Of a stretch of 64,000 nt of DNA, positions 9,624 through 17,264 are shown one piece after another (position 1 is the stretch's first letter; each line of letters starts with the position of its first letter). Both the position numbers and the translations under genes were made by a program. The stretch lies in the NCBI GenBank assembly GCA_002748755.1, contig PDTD01000017.1, positions 36,747 through 100,746 of the forward strand, read 5' to 3'. The stretch is from Desulfobulbus propionicus (GTDB taxonomy: Bacteria > Desulfobacterota > Desulfobulbia > Desulfobulbales > Desulfobulbaceae). The notes under the pieces were generated by a model. It ran no database searches. It had not been told where the DNA came from and saw only the letters and a list, made by a program, of their open reading frames with translations.

Positions 9624-9916
9624 CTCCCTTAAAGCACCTGCAGGTATTCTTTGTCCTGCATCTGCGCAGATCAAGAGCCTGATATACAAACCGCCCTGGT
9701 ACAGCAAAGAAAAACTGACCGCAAGGACCGTATCTCAGGCTCGTCCAAGCCCCCTGTAGAGGGAATCCCAAAGCAACACCTCCGAATCCTCAGCAGATTC
9801 GTTCACCTGCGGTGTTGCCTTTGTACTACTCTAATGTTTGTCGTAATTATTACCTCACCACCTTGCATCTTCCGTTTTTTGAACATGCGGGAACACAAGC
9901 CAAAGAAAGCCCCAGG

Positions 9917-10267
9917 TCAAAAATTAAACACTTTGGCTTCCGCCGCCATCTCGATCAGATGCGGCCCGCCATCTAAGAGCATGTTGGGATAAAAGGAGGC
10001 CTCGTCAAGAGCACGGTTATTAGCACAAGGGGTGCAGACACCAACAGGCACCTCATTTTCCACCAGATAAGGCAGATAATCATCGGGGCAGTCCCCGGTC
10101 ACGGTCTTCACACCACCATCTTTGCCCTGCACAGCCCAGTCAACCCCGCTATCAATAAAAAAAAGGTTCACCTTATGTCCCTTTAAATGTGCTATTGTAG
10201 CGAACTGGAAACAACGTGTTGCCTTTTCGTTATCATTCACACTGAGTACAAACAGAAAATGAGCCAT
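9917..10267 (-). CDS. DsrE/DsrF-like sulfur-relay family protein
   Basis: A 116-residue small cytosolic protein. It has the DsrE alpha/beta fold pattern, opening with M-A-H-F-L-F-V-L-S and then H-L-K-G-H-K-V-N-L-F-F-I-D. Cysteines lie near residues 19, 65 and 79-82 (V-C-T-P-C). In the family, conserved cysteines receive persulfide sulfur. The ATG at 10267 has GGGAGA six bases upstream, so I preferred it over the longer open frame. It stands alone and is not part of the dsrABD operon 33 kb away. Sulfur transfer is inferred from the family. Confidence 0.75.
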   Translation of the reverse strand: MAHFLFVLSVNDNEKATRCFQFATIAHLKGHKVNLFFIDSGVDWAVQGKDGGVKTVTGDCPDDYLPYLVENEVPVGVCTPCANNRALDEASFYPNMLLDGGPHLIEMAAEAKVFNF

Positions 10268-10561
10268 ATTTTTTCTCCCATTGGATAGTTGGTTGTGAGT
10301 CACCACGGCGGTGAACCCAATTGAAAGGACAGCCTGAAGTGTGAAACAAGCATCAAGCAGCCTCGGCGAACGGGCAAGATATACCAAAGTAGACCTCATC
10401 CGAAACTTTGTCGTCAAGAAAAAATGCGCTCAAAATTTTAGATCAAGGGGCTCGTACCCCAGGTTACCAAGGATGACAGGGCTCCTGTTCCTCGCCTTTC
10501 CCTCTCAAACAATATGTTGAGATACAAATACGCCGTAGTACCGCGTAGTACCGATTAATAA

Positions 10562-10589
10562 TTGATTTTTTCATCTCTTCGGTTATAGT
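10562..10589 (+). promoter_or_regulatory. Predicted sigma-70 promoter of the small zinc-ribbon gene
   Basis: TTGATT (10562-10567) and TATAGT (10584-10589) are separated by 16 bases, 50 bases ahead of the start codon. Just upstream (around 10535-10555) a CGTAGTACCG motif is repeated in tandem, which could be a regulator site. Confidence 0.5.
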
Positions 10590-10639
10590 CCTTTTAACCA
10601 AACATCATGGATATCAAAATTCAATTCAAGGAGAAAAAA

Positions 10640-10813
10640 ATGGCGCAAGAAGAGAACAAAACCGTCTGTCCGACCTGCCAGGGGAAGAAAATAATTGATG
10701 GCGTATGCGAAACCAGTGGCGAATGGCAGGGATCAAACTCTGACGACGGTCAGATATGCACCCCTGACCAAGACTGTCCGACCTGCAAAGGAAAAGGATA
10801 CATCGAAGATTGA
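10640..10813 (+). CDS. Small CXXC zinc-ribbon protein (DnaJ-type repeats)
   Basis: A 57-residue protein with two C-P-T-C-x-G-K-G-type knuckles, one near the start (C-P-T-C-Q-G-K-K) and one at the end (C-P-T-C-K-G-K-G-Y), plus cysteines in between. The spacing is like half of the DnaJ cysteine-rich zinc domain. AAGGAG lies seven bases before the ATG at 10640, so the longer in-frame start at 10607 is not used. It is monocistronic, with a good promoter upstream. It probably binds one zinc; a chaperone-adapter or redox role is a guess. Confidence 0.7.
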   Translation: MAQEENKTVCPTCQGKKIIDGVCETSGEWQGSNSDDGQICTPDQDCPTCKGKGYIED

Positions 10814-11327
10814 TGGAATCATGTCTTTCCTGAGTGGCCACCTCGGATTCCTCACCAGCTTGGATGTGCCAGCTTTGGGAAGTTCTGATATCGCAGCATT
10901 CCAGATCTCTGTACTGCCAAAATTGGCCCAAAGATGGATAAGTTGGGCAGGCCTTTAGTACATATTTTGCTGCGACCTGAGCCGGGTCACTGACAGCACA
11001 GGCAACTGTTGGAATGGCTGATTGCTCAAACGTGACAGCATATTCTTGAAACATTGGAGCAAAGGCCTGTCACATAATGACCAGCTCCACTCTTGTCTGT
11101 AACATATCTTCAAACCATCTTTTTTTTTGGGGGGGGGTCAAACACAAAACCGCAGGCGCAGTTTTTGTGTTGTGCCTGCGGTTTTGCTCAAGCGTTACAG
11201 ACCATCTACTCCCCCTTCGGGCGTCCTCTTCACCTTTCTTTTTGGCAACCCCATGGCAGGACCCGCTGCCCAGGCGTTAGCAGCAGGTGCTATCATCTGT
11301 GGAGAGCCCACAAGAACACAGGTTCTC
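10814..11327. other. Intergenic region, no gene seen
   Basis: About 510 bases between the zinc-ribbon gene and the end of glgA. No frame on either strand looks like protein. It contains a run of nine T followed by nine G (11120-11137) and the strong hairpin listed separately. Confidence 0.6.
11146..11185. terminator. Strong hairpin, probably a bidirectional terminator
   Basis: AAAACCGCAGGC...GCCTGCGGTTTT forms a 12-base-pair stem around a loop of about 16 bases. Stem ends of A and T on both sides let it act on either strand between the convergent transcripts of the zinc-ribbon gene and glgA. Confidence 0.6.
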
Positions 11328-12998
11328 TCACCAATCTGGTGAGTATTCAGATGTGTCTTGCACACAGACCATTTCCCGAGCCTGTTGGTACAACCCCAGA
11401 TATTGCTGCATCACCTGCTGCCAGGTATGGTGTCGGTATATCTTTTTCACAGCCTGAATCTGCATGGCACGCAGTCGCGGTTTATCGGCATAAATGGTCA
11501 AGGCCCTCTCCAAGGCCTCTGTCAGGGCGAGATGAGAATGGGGGCTAAAAGTTATACCGGTTTCCCCGTCCACGACCTTCACCAGTCCGCCGACATGGTG
11601 CACAATGGGCAGATTTCCCAATAGTTGCGCAATATAATCCGTAAGGCCACACGGTTCATATTGAGAAGGAACAAGAAAAAAATCACCGGCCGCATAAACA
11701 TGGTTGGCCAACTGGCTATCAAATCCCTTCAGGAAGCAAAGGCGTCCCTGCATTTGCCCCTGTTCAGTCCAGCGCTGGATCTGTTCTTCAATGGATGTAT
11801 CCCCTGATCCAAGCACCAGACATCCACAGCCCGTATGATCTAAAAAAAACGATTCCATGCACTGCAAAAGCAGATCAACACCCTTTTGTTCTGTCAATCG
11901 ACCGATAAAAGAGAACAGCGGCTGTTCCCAGGATATGTCCAGAGTGCCGTACTGCTCCACTCGCTCCCACCAACGAGGTGTGTTGACCTGCTCCAGCATA
12001 CGCTTTTTGCAGACAGCCTTGCCTTCAAGATCGCCATTGAGCACATCAAAACCTGCGTCCAACCCCAACACGCGGGGGTTTCGGGAATCAAAAGCCTTTG
12101 GGTTGATACCATTGGTCACCCCCTGCAACCGGATGCCGCGTTCTTTCAGGCGATGCCCCAACCAACCGGTTCGCCCATCCTCTTCTGTTTCCTGCAGCTC
12201 CCTGCCGTAATTCTCACTGACTGTATTAAACACAGCATAGGGCGAAGAGGCTATAAAAGGATTAAATTGACCACCCAGCCTATGGGCCATCACCGTCTGG
12301 CGGGAAAGCCCGGTCACTGTCTGGGCAAAATCAAGATCCGCCACTTCCTGGTGATAGCCCTGACCGGCATTATGGATAGTGACCACAGCAGCGGTAGACC
12401 GAAAATAATGTCTATACCCACTGTTTTCCCGCATCATAGCAGGCAGTGTCGCTGCATGCCCATCTTGGCAGTGAATAACCCATGGTACTTCCTGAAAAAG
12501 AATCAGCAAGTCCAGGAGCGCTTTCTGCAACAGGATGTTCATGGCAAAATAATCATAGTGGCCAGCACCCTGCCTGTGGTCGGCATTGGTCAATGCTTCC
12601 TCCCTGGTGTAGGTGTACACGCCAAGCTTTTCTCGAAAACGCTCAGCCTCGACCAGAAACACTTCTACACCCGATATTTCCTTCTTCCACAGCCCCACAG
12701 ACTCACGCCGGTTCTCCAGGGTATAATTCATATCAACACTGAACACGGAAGGGAATGCATAACCATTGAGCACCCCTGCCTGACAACAGGGGATATGTAC
12801 GGGTGCGAACCCTTCTGCCTCTGCTGGGAAAAACCCATACCTCGGCAGAATCACCCTGACCGGATAGTCATTGTGCGCCAATTCTTCCGCCAACTGCCGA
12901 CACACATCCTTGACGCCTCCGGCACCGGCAATCCCGTCGTATTCCCGGGACACGAACCAGATCAGCCGTGCCCTCCTCATATCTTGATCGGTCTTCAC
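11328..12998 (-). CDS. glgA: Glycogen/starch synthase (GT5 family)
   Basis: A 556-residue cytosolic glycosyltransferase that adds glucose from ADP- or UDP-glucose to a growing alpha-1,4-glucan. The N-terminal GT5 domain has A-G-A-G-G-V-K-D-V (residues 24-32), a degenerate form of the usual K-x-G-G nucleotide-sugar loop, followed by W-V-I-H-C-Q-D-G-H-A. The C-terminal GT-B half has F-I-G-R-L-T-E-Q-K-G-V-D and P-S-Q-Y-E-P-C-G-L-T, whose Glu is catalytic. The assigned start is a GTG; an ATG six codons downstream is possible. The altered K-x-G-G loop makes the exact donor uncertain. The aroK gene lies just upstream on the same strand, 22 bases away. Confidence 0.88.
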   Translation of the reverse strand: MKTDQDMRRARLIWFVSREYDGIAGAGGVKDVCRQLAEELAHNDYPVRVILPRYGFFPAEAEGFAPVHIPCCQAGVLNGYAFPSVFSVDMNYTLENRRESVGLWKKEISGVEVFLVEAERFREKLGVYTYTREEALTNADHRQGAGHYDYFAMNILLQKALLDLLILFQEVPWVIHCQDGHAATLPAMMRENSGYRHYFRSTAAVVTIHNAGQGYHQEVADLDFAQTVTGLSRQTVMAHRLGGQFNPFIASSPYAVFNTVSENYGRELQETEEDGRTGWLGHRLKERGIRLQGVTNGINPKAFDSRNPRVLGLDAGFDVLNGDLEGKAVCKKRMLEQVNTPRWWERVEQYGTLDISWEQPLFSFIGRLTEQKGVDLLLQCMESFFLDHTGCGCLVLGSGDTSIEEQIQRWTEQGQMQGRLCFLKGFDSQLANHVYAAGDFFLVPSQYEPCGLTDYIAQLLGNLPIVHHVGGLVKVVDGETGITFSPHSHLALTEALERALTIYADKPRLRAMQIQAVKKIYRHHTWQQVMQQYLGLYQQAREMVCVQDTSEYSPDW

Positions 12999-13020
12999 TC
13001 TTTCGTCTTAGAAATTCCTG

Positions 13021-13587
13021 TTACGAACCAGCGCTCTGCAGCACCCGCGAGCACTGCTGCAAGACAGTCGAAACGACTGCCTCGGGGTCCAGATCGTCGG
13101 TATCCACAATGTAATGAGCACCTGCGGCATAGAGCGGCGTACGTTGTACGAGCATTTGCCGAACCTCCTCCTCAAGATGAGTACCAAGAAGAGCGGGCCT
13201 CTGGTCACGGTTCTTGTGATCCGCACCCATCCGTGTGCAGATGGTCTCCTGACTTGCCCGAAGCCAAACTATATAATACCGCTTTTCCAGGTCCGGCCAG
13301 AGTGTGGTATGCTCAATGGCCCCGCCCCCCACAGCCAGAACCGTTTGTTCGGCGGTGAGCATGCCCTCTAAAAAAGCATATTCCAGAGCGCGGAACTTTT
13401 GCCAGCCATACTGCTCAACAAGTGCACGTACTGACATCCCCTGCTGCTCGCACAAAGCGATATCAGCGTCGACAAAGGTATATCCAAGCTTTCTGGCCAG
13501 AAGCGAACCAACCAGAGATTTCCCCGTTGCCCTGAAACCAGTAAAGAGGATATTGTCATATTGGAACGGGATTGGATTCTTCTTCAT
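13021..13587 (-). CDS. aroK: Shikimate kinase
   Basis: About 188 residues. It phosphorylates shikimate with ATP in aromatic amino acid synthesis. The Walker A loop G-F-R-A-T-G-K-S is at residues 17-24, followed by F-V-D-A-D (shikimate and Mg site), the shikimate-binding G-G-G-A segment after A-V, and the lid region with R-P-A-L-L. The ATG at 13587 fits the family start; a GTA-preceded ATG four codons earlier (13599) is in frame. It is probably co-transcribed with glgA. Confidence 0.88.
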   Translation of the reverse strand: MKKNPIPFQYDNILFTGFRATGKSLVGSLLARKLGYTFVDADIALCEQQGMSVRALVEQYGWQKFRALEYAFLEGMLTAEQTVLAVGGGAIEHTTLWPDLEKRYYIVWLRASQETICTRMGADHKNRDQRPALLGTHLEEEVRQMLVQRTPLYAAGAHYIVDTDDLDPEAVVSTVLQQCSRVLQSAGS

Positions 13588-14327
13588 GCAATGTACCATA
13601 CGAGATAGCTGAGCCGATCAGCAAGCAGAAAGTAATCACCTGTCAGTTTTTCTTGTCCAGACGCTGTACGAAAGAAAGGGGCAAGACGAACACTCTACAA
13701 TTCAACCATAGCTGCTTTCCATAGAAGACAAAATGTATTATAGTTAATTCGCAAATCGTTTCTACCTTAAAAAAGGCACGCTTGGAGGATGTACTCTATT
13801 GATTCAGTAGCATTCGCCAGCTGCACTCGTGCATTACCTGCCATGGCACCAGACAAGTTATTATCTTGTCCTGAACTGAACCAGATGTTGCCACCACGCT
13901 TACTGCTTTTTGGCATACCCTGTGCCGGTTTATCCCAAGGGTACTACCGAAGGACAACGGACGTGACCTGCAGTCCACAGTACCATGCAGAGAAAAAGTG
14001 TTGTCTTTCCCTACCGGTATCGCCATCTGCTGCAAGAGCCGGACAAAAAAACAGACGATCACCTTGCCTCTGGTTGTCCCTGAACGCGCAACAGAAAGAG
14101 CAAACTCTGCTCTATCGCCCCTATGGAACGAATACTGCCGAGCAATCCTCCCTGGGAGCCGACAGTAAAGTAATGGAGCAATCTGTTCTCTCAATGGAAC
14201 GATTCTGGACCAGGGGTCATGCTGCAGCCTGCCCGGCATCTGCCAGCTCTGGGGTACGGCAGGGGAATATACGCATACATTCTTTAAAGAGCTGGCAGTT
14301 TTGCAATAGTACCGGTGTCGAGGATAC
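13588..14327. other. 740-bp region without a credible gene
   Basis: Both strands hold open frames of 147-180 codons (13789-14331 plus, 13796-14239 minus), but the translations are rich in Cys, Ser and Arg and have no family features. The plus frame would overlap rmuC by GTGA. I see no RNA family. A ten-base inverted repeat lies at the 3' end (listed separately). Confidence 0.5.
14240..14298 (+). other. Inverted repeat upstream of rmuC
   Basis: CTGCCAGCTC (14240-14249) is complementary to GAGCTGGCAG (14289-14298) with a 39-base loop, followed by TTTT. It may be a terminator-like or leader structure ahead of rmuC. The long loop makes a simple terminator doubtful. Confidence 0.3.
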
Positions 14328-15683
14328 GTGAGTTTTCAGGAGTATTGTGTACAGTTTATTCACCAGCATGTTCAGCACATAGATCCGGCCTCCGCCCTGA
14401 CGGGTTTTTGTTTAGGCGCCCTGCTTGTCCTGCTCCTGCTCATCGTTATCCAGGCGAGGAGTACGAGAGCCTTGCTGGTTGCTGAAATGCGCTTGCAACA
14501 GGCACAAGAGGCAAACAAACAGCAACAGGAGGCGCTGGGTCAAATACAGCTCGAACAGCGGAATATCACGCGCGAGAACAGTCTTCTCAGCCGTACCAAT
14601 GCTGCCTTGGAAGAAAAGGTAGCAGGGATGGAAGAGATCGTCGCGGAACGGGATTATATCCTTGAAGCTAATACAACCCAGCTGGAACAAAAATTTGAAA
14701 TTCTCGCCAGTGCCATTCTGGCAGAGAAAAGCAGCCTCATTAACCAACGCCATGAATCGACCTTAAAACTTATGCTGCAGCCATTCAGCGATCAACTGGC
14801 AGAGTTTAAGCACAGGGTGGATCATCTCTATGACCAGGAAACCCGCGACCGGCAGGGGCTGCGTAAGGAAATCGAGCACCTAAAAAACCTGAACGAGCGC
14901 ATCAGCTCAGACGCCATGAACCTGACCCAGGCTCTCCAGGGAACAACCAAACTCCAGGGACAATGGGGAGAAGTGCTGCTAGAATCTCTTCTAGAGCAAT
15001 GCGGTCTTAGAAAAGGGTTTGAATACGATACCCAGGTCAGCCTGCACACCGAGGATGGGGCCAGACGCCAACCTGATATTGTTGTTCACCTACCGGGAAA
15101 TCGCGCTCTCATCATTGATGCCAAGGTATCGCTGAAAGCCTTTACCCAGGCCCATGCCCAAACGGATTCCGAAAAGAGGAAGCGACAAATCAACAACCAC
15201 CTGGGTTCCGTTAAACGGCACGTACAAGGTTTGGCAAAAAAAAAGTATCATCTGTTGCAAGGTATACAAACCCTGGATTTCGTCCTGCTTTTCATTCCCG
15301 TTGAAGGAGCCTTTCATATGGTTGTCGAGCATGGCAGTGAACTGATGCAGTCAGCCATGCGCAGAAATATAATACTTTGCAGCCCTTCCACTCTGCTGGC
15401 AACCCTGCGAACCATCCACTACCTCTGGCGCCTTGACAAACAAAACCAAAACAGCGCACGTATTGCAAAACAAGCTGGCACCTTATATGACAAATTCACT
15501 GGTTTTGTGGAGTCCTTTGAAGAGGTCGGCATGCGCCTTGACCAAAGCAGGCAGGCGTGGCATACAGCCCGAAAACGGTTAACAACGGGCAACGGGAACC
15601 TGATTTCCCGAGCCGAAGGCCTCAGAGAGCTGGGCGTGCAGACAAATCGTCAATTGGACGACGTGCTTCAGAAAACAAAGTAA
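14328..15683 (+). CDS. rmuC: RmuC family DNA recombination protein
   Basis: 451 residues. An N-terminal membrane helix (near residues 22-42) is followed by a long coiled coil (45-190, Gln/Glu/Arg rich) and the RmuC nuclease-like core: G-Q-W-G-E-V-L-L-E-S-L-L, then P-D-I-V-V-H-L-P and I-D-A-K-V-S-L-K, whose Asp, Asp and Lys fit a PD-(D/E)XK-type site. RmuC limits DNA inversions and some mobile elements. The start is a GTG with GAGG five bases upstream. A lipoprotein gene follows 22 bases downstream. Confidence 0.92.
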   Translation: MSFQEYCVQFIHQHVQHIDPASALTGFCLGALLVLLLLIVIQARSTRALLVAEMRLQQAQEANKQQQEALGQIQLEQRNITRENSLLSRTNAALEEKVAGMEEIVAERDYILEANTTQLEQKFEILASAILAEKSSLINQRHESTLKLMLQPFSDQLAEFKHRVDHLYDQETRDRQGLRKEIEHLKNLNERISSDAMNLTQALQGTTKLQGQWGEVLLESLLEQCGLRKGFEYDTQVSLHTEDGARRQPDIVVHLPGNRALIIDAKVSLKAFTQAHAQTDSEKRKRQINNHLGSVKRHVQGLAKKKYHLLQGIQTLDFVLLFIPVEGAFHMVVEHGSELMQSAMRRNIILCSPSTLLATLRTIHYLWRLDKQNQNSARIAKQAGTLYDKFTGFVESFEEVGMRLDQSRQAWHTARKRLTTGNGNLISRAEGLRELGVQTNRQLDDVLQKTK

Positions 15684-15705
15684 ACGCTACCATAAGGAGA
15701 AATCC

Positions 15706-16149
15706 ATGAAACGTACTCTTGTTGTTGCCCTTGCCGGATTATGCTTCCTCGCCTCCTGTGCCAAGGCACCTCCCCGCCCCGCCAGCACTTTGGGGGGCGC
15801 CGCCGGTGGTGCGCTGGTTGGCCAAGCCATCGGCCACGACACTGAAGCCACGCTTACTGGGGCGGCAGTGGGTACTGTGTTAGGCTATATCGTTGGCAGT
15901 ACAATGGATCAATACGACAAGAGACAGCTCAACCACGTCTACGAACGTGGTATGTCCAACCAAAGACTATCCTGGTACAACCCGGATACCGGCAACCAGT
16001 ACCGGATAATACCCAAACCGGCCTATCGACGGAAACCCGGCGGTCCTTCCTGTCGTAGGGCTCAAATAGAGGCAATCATTAACGGTAAACGCCAGGTTAC
16101 CTACTCCACAGCCTGCAGGGACCGCAATGGGCGATGGCATCTATACTAG
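15706..16149 (+). CDS. Glycine-zipper outer-membrane lipoprotein (17-kDa surface antigen/SlyB-like)
   Basis: 147 residues. The signal peptide ends in a lipobox L-A-S-C (Cys 18). The glycine-zipper 2TM segment follows (G-G-A-A-G-G-A-L-V-G and G-A-A-V-G-T-V-L-G, residues 30-66), then a basic C-terminal domain ending R-D-R-N-G-R-W-H-L-Y, as in surface-antigen-type lipoproteins. AAGGAG sits ahead of the ATG. Notably, its stop codon TAG is also the first three bases of repeat copy C. The envelope role is inferred from family members. Confidence 0.85.
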   Translation: MKRTLVVALAGLCFLASCAKAPPRPASTLGGAAGGALVGQAIGHDTEATLTGAAVGTVLGYIVGSTMDQYDKRQLNHVYERGMSNQRLSWYNPDTGNQYRIIPKPAYRRKPGGPSCRRAQIEAIINGKRQVTYSTACRDRNGRWHLY

Positions 16150-16375
16150 CCCGTTTTTCTCATCAGCTCAGGCGGTGCCAGGTTCGGTAGTTTTTGGTTA
16201 CGCATTATACTTGGGGTATTTGTGTTGCCCAAAGACTGCCAAAGAAGGTACCTCCTGGACTGAGCTTTGGTAAACCTTTTGTCAAAATTTGAGCCGACTC
16301 ACGCTAGAGCACCGACATCTCTTTTTGTCTCTTTTTTCTCAAGTGAGACAAAAGATTGAAGAGAAATCCGGGCTA
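16147..16375 (+). repeat. MITE-like dispersed repeat, copy C (229 bp, complete)
   Basis: It starts TAGCCCGTTTTTCTCATC and ends GAGAAATCCGGGCTA, so both termini are imperfect inverted repeats. An internal TTTTGTCTC...GAGACAAAA hairpin lies near the right end. Its TAG is the stop codon of the lipoprotein gene, and its right end is 20 bases before the yjbQ start codon. Confidence 0.9.
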
Positions 16376-16395
16376 GGCCACGGGAGACTATAGAC

Positions 16396-16797
16396 ATGAT
16401 CAGTGGAGAATGCCGTATACAAACCCGAGCACAGATGGAAATGGTTGACGTTACCGCAAAAATTGAATCCATTGTACAACAGCATCAGGTACGCTCAGGT
16501 ATTTGCACACTTTTTAATCCGCACACCACCGCCGGAATAACCATTAACGAAGGAGCAGACCCGGATGTACAAAAGGATCTCATCGGTATTTTCCAGCACC
16601 TGGTTCCTCTGGACTATCCGTACAGACATAGGGAAGGCAACTCCCCTTCCCATGTCTTGGCCACCCTCACAGGCAGTTCGGTAACCGTCTTCCTTGAAGG
16701 GGCCAAACTCAAGCTGGGGACCTGGCAGAGGATATTCTTCTGCGAGTTCGATGGCCCCCGAAACAGAAAGATCTGGTGGCACATCATGAGCGGATAA
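16396..16797 (+). CDS. YjbQ family protein (secondary thiamine-phosphate synthase enzyme, UPF0047)
   Basis: 133 residues, the usual length. Conserved motifs: N-P-H-T-T-A-G-I-T-I-N-E near residues 40-51, H-R-E-G-N-S-P-S-H near 75-83, and a C-terminal segment with L-G-T-W-Q-R-I-F-F-C-E-F-D-G-P-R. The E. coli homologue has weak thiamine-phosphate synthase activity; the true role is unclear. The gene starts 20 bases after repeat copy C, so the repeat supplies most of its upstream region. A hairpin lies 23 bases after the stop. Confidence 0.9.
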   Translation: MISGECRIQTRAQMEMVDVTAKIESIVQQHQVRSGICTLFNPHTTAGITINEGADPDVQKDLIGIFQHLVPLDYPYRHREGNSPSHVLATLTGSSVTVFLEGAKLKLGTWQRIFFCEFDGPRNRKIWWHIMSG

Positions 16798-16820
16798 CAG
16801 GTGGCATATGCTATGTTCCA

Positions 16821-16845
16821 CCACTCAGCCTCCATCGCTGAGTGG
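16821..16845 (+). terminator. Hairpin after yjbQ
   Basis: CCACTCAGC (16821-16829) and GCTGAGTGG (16837-16845) form a perfect nine-base-pair stem with a seven-base loop. There is no T-run, so it is at best a weak or factor-assisted terminator. Confidence 0.4.
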
Positions 16846-17018
16846 TCGCAATGGCTCCCATAGGCCTGCTCACTCGATTTGCGCATGAACATTTTAAACA
16901 AATCTTCAATCAATGATTGTCTTTCTATTTTTTGCAATTTTTCCTGCATGTTCATGAAGCATTCGGACGAAGGAAGGCCATGGAAATATTTCTACTCTAA
17001 CCCCCGATCATACCTCTA

Positions 17019-17234
17019 ATGATATTTGGCTTGAACAGAAAAACCGACGAACAGTCATTGCTGCAATTCCTGCAGCAATTCAGTACGGATGAACTCTTGG
17101 AACATCTCATACCCCGTTTGAGTACTGAAGACATCAACACCATTGTCGACATCCTTACGGATGTGATGCGCTCGTACTTGAGTGAACAAGAATACCATGC
17201 ACTGTTTTTAAACGGCCCTGACCATCAGCAGTGA
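17019..17234 (+). CDS. Small acidic protein of unknown function upstream of ubiD
   Basis: 71 residues, acidic and helical, with L-L-Q-F-L-Q-Q-F-S and L-S-T-E-D-I-N-T-I-V-D-I-L segments. It has no signal peptide or membrane segment. It ends 30 bases before the UbiD gene on the same strand, so co-transcription is likely. No family recognised. A weak ribosome-binding site lowers confidence, but the composition is that of a real protein. Confidence 0.55.
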   Translation: MIFGLNRKTDEQSLLQFLQQFSTDELLEHLIPRLSTEDINTIVDILTDVMRSYLSEQEYHALFLNGPDHQQ

Positions 17235-17264
17235 CCCCCCTGAAGCCTGTACACGGGACAGCCC

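Noticed and set aside
13789-14331. 180-codon plus-strand open frame overlapping the rmuC start by GTGA
   Set aside because: The translation is rich in Cys, Ser and Arg, has no family features, and its ATG is inside the only purine-rich stretch; kept only as a note on the empty region.
16614-16955. 113-codon minus frame with a coiled-coil-like start near 16955
   Set aside because: More than half lies antisense to yjbQ; the coding-like start is short and has no supporting signals.
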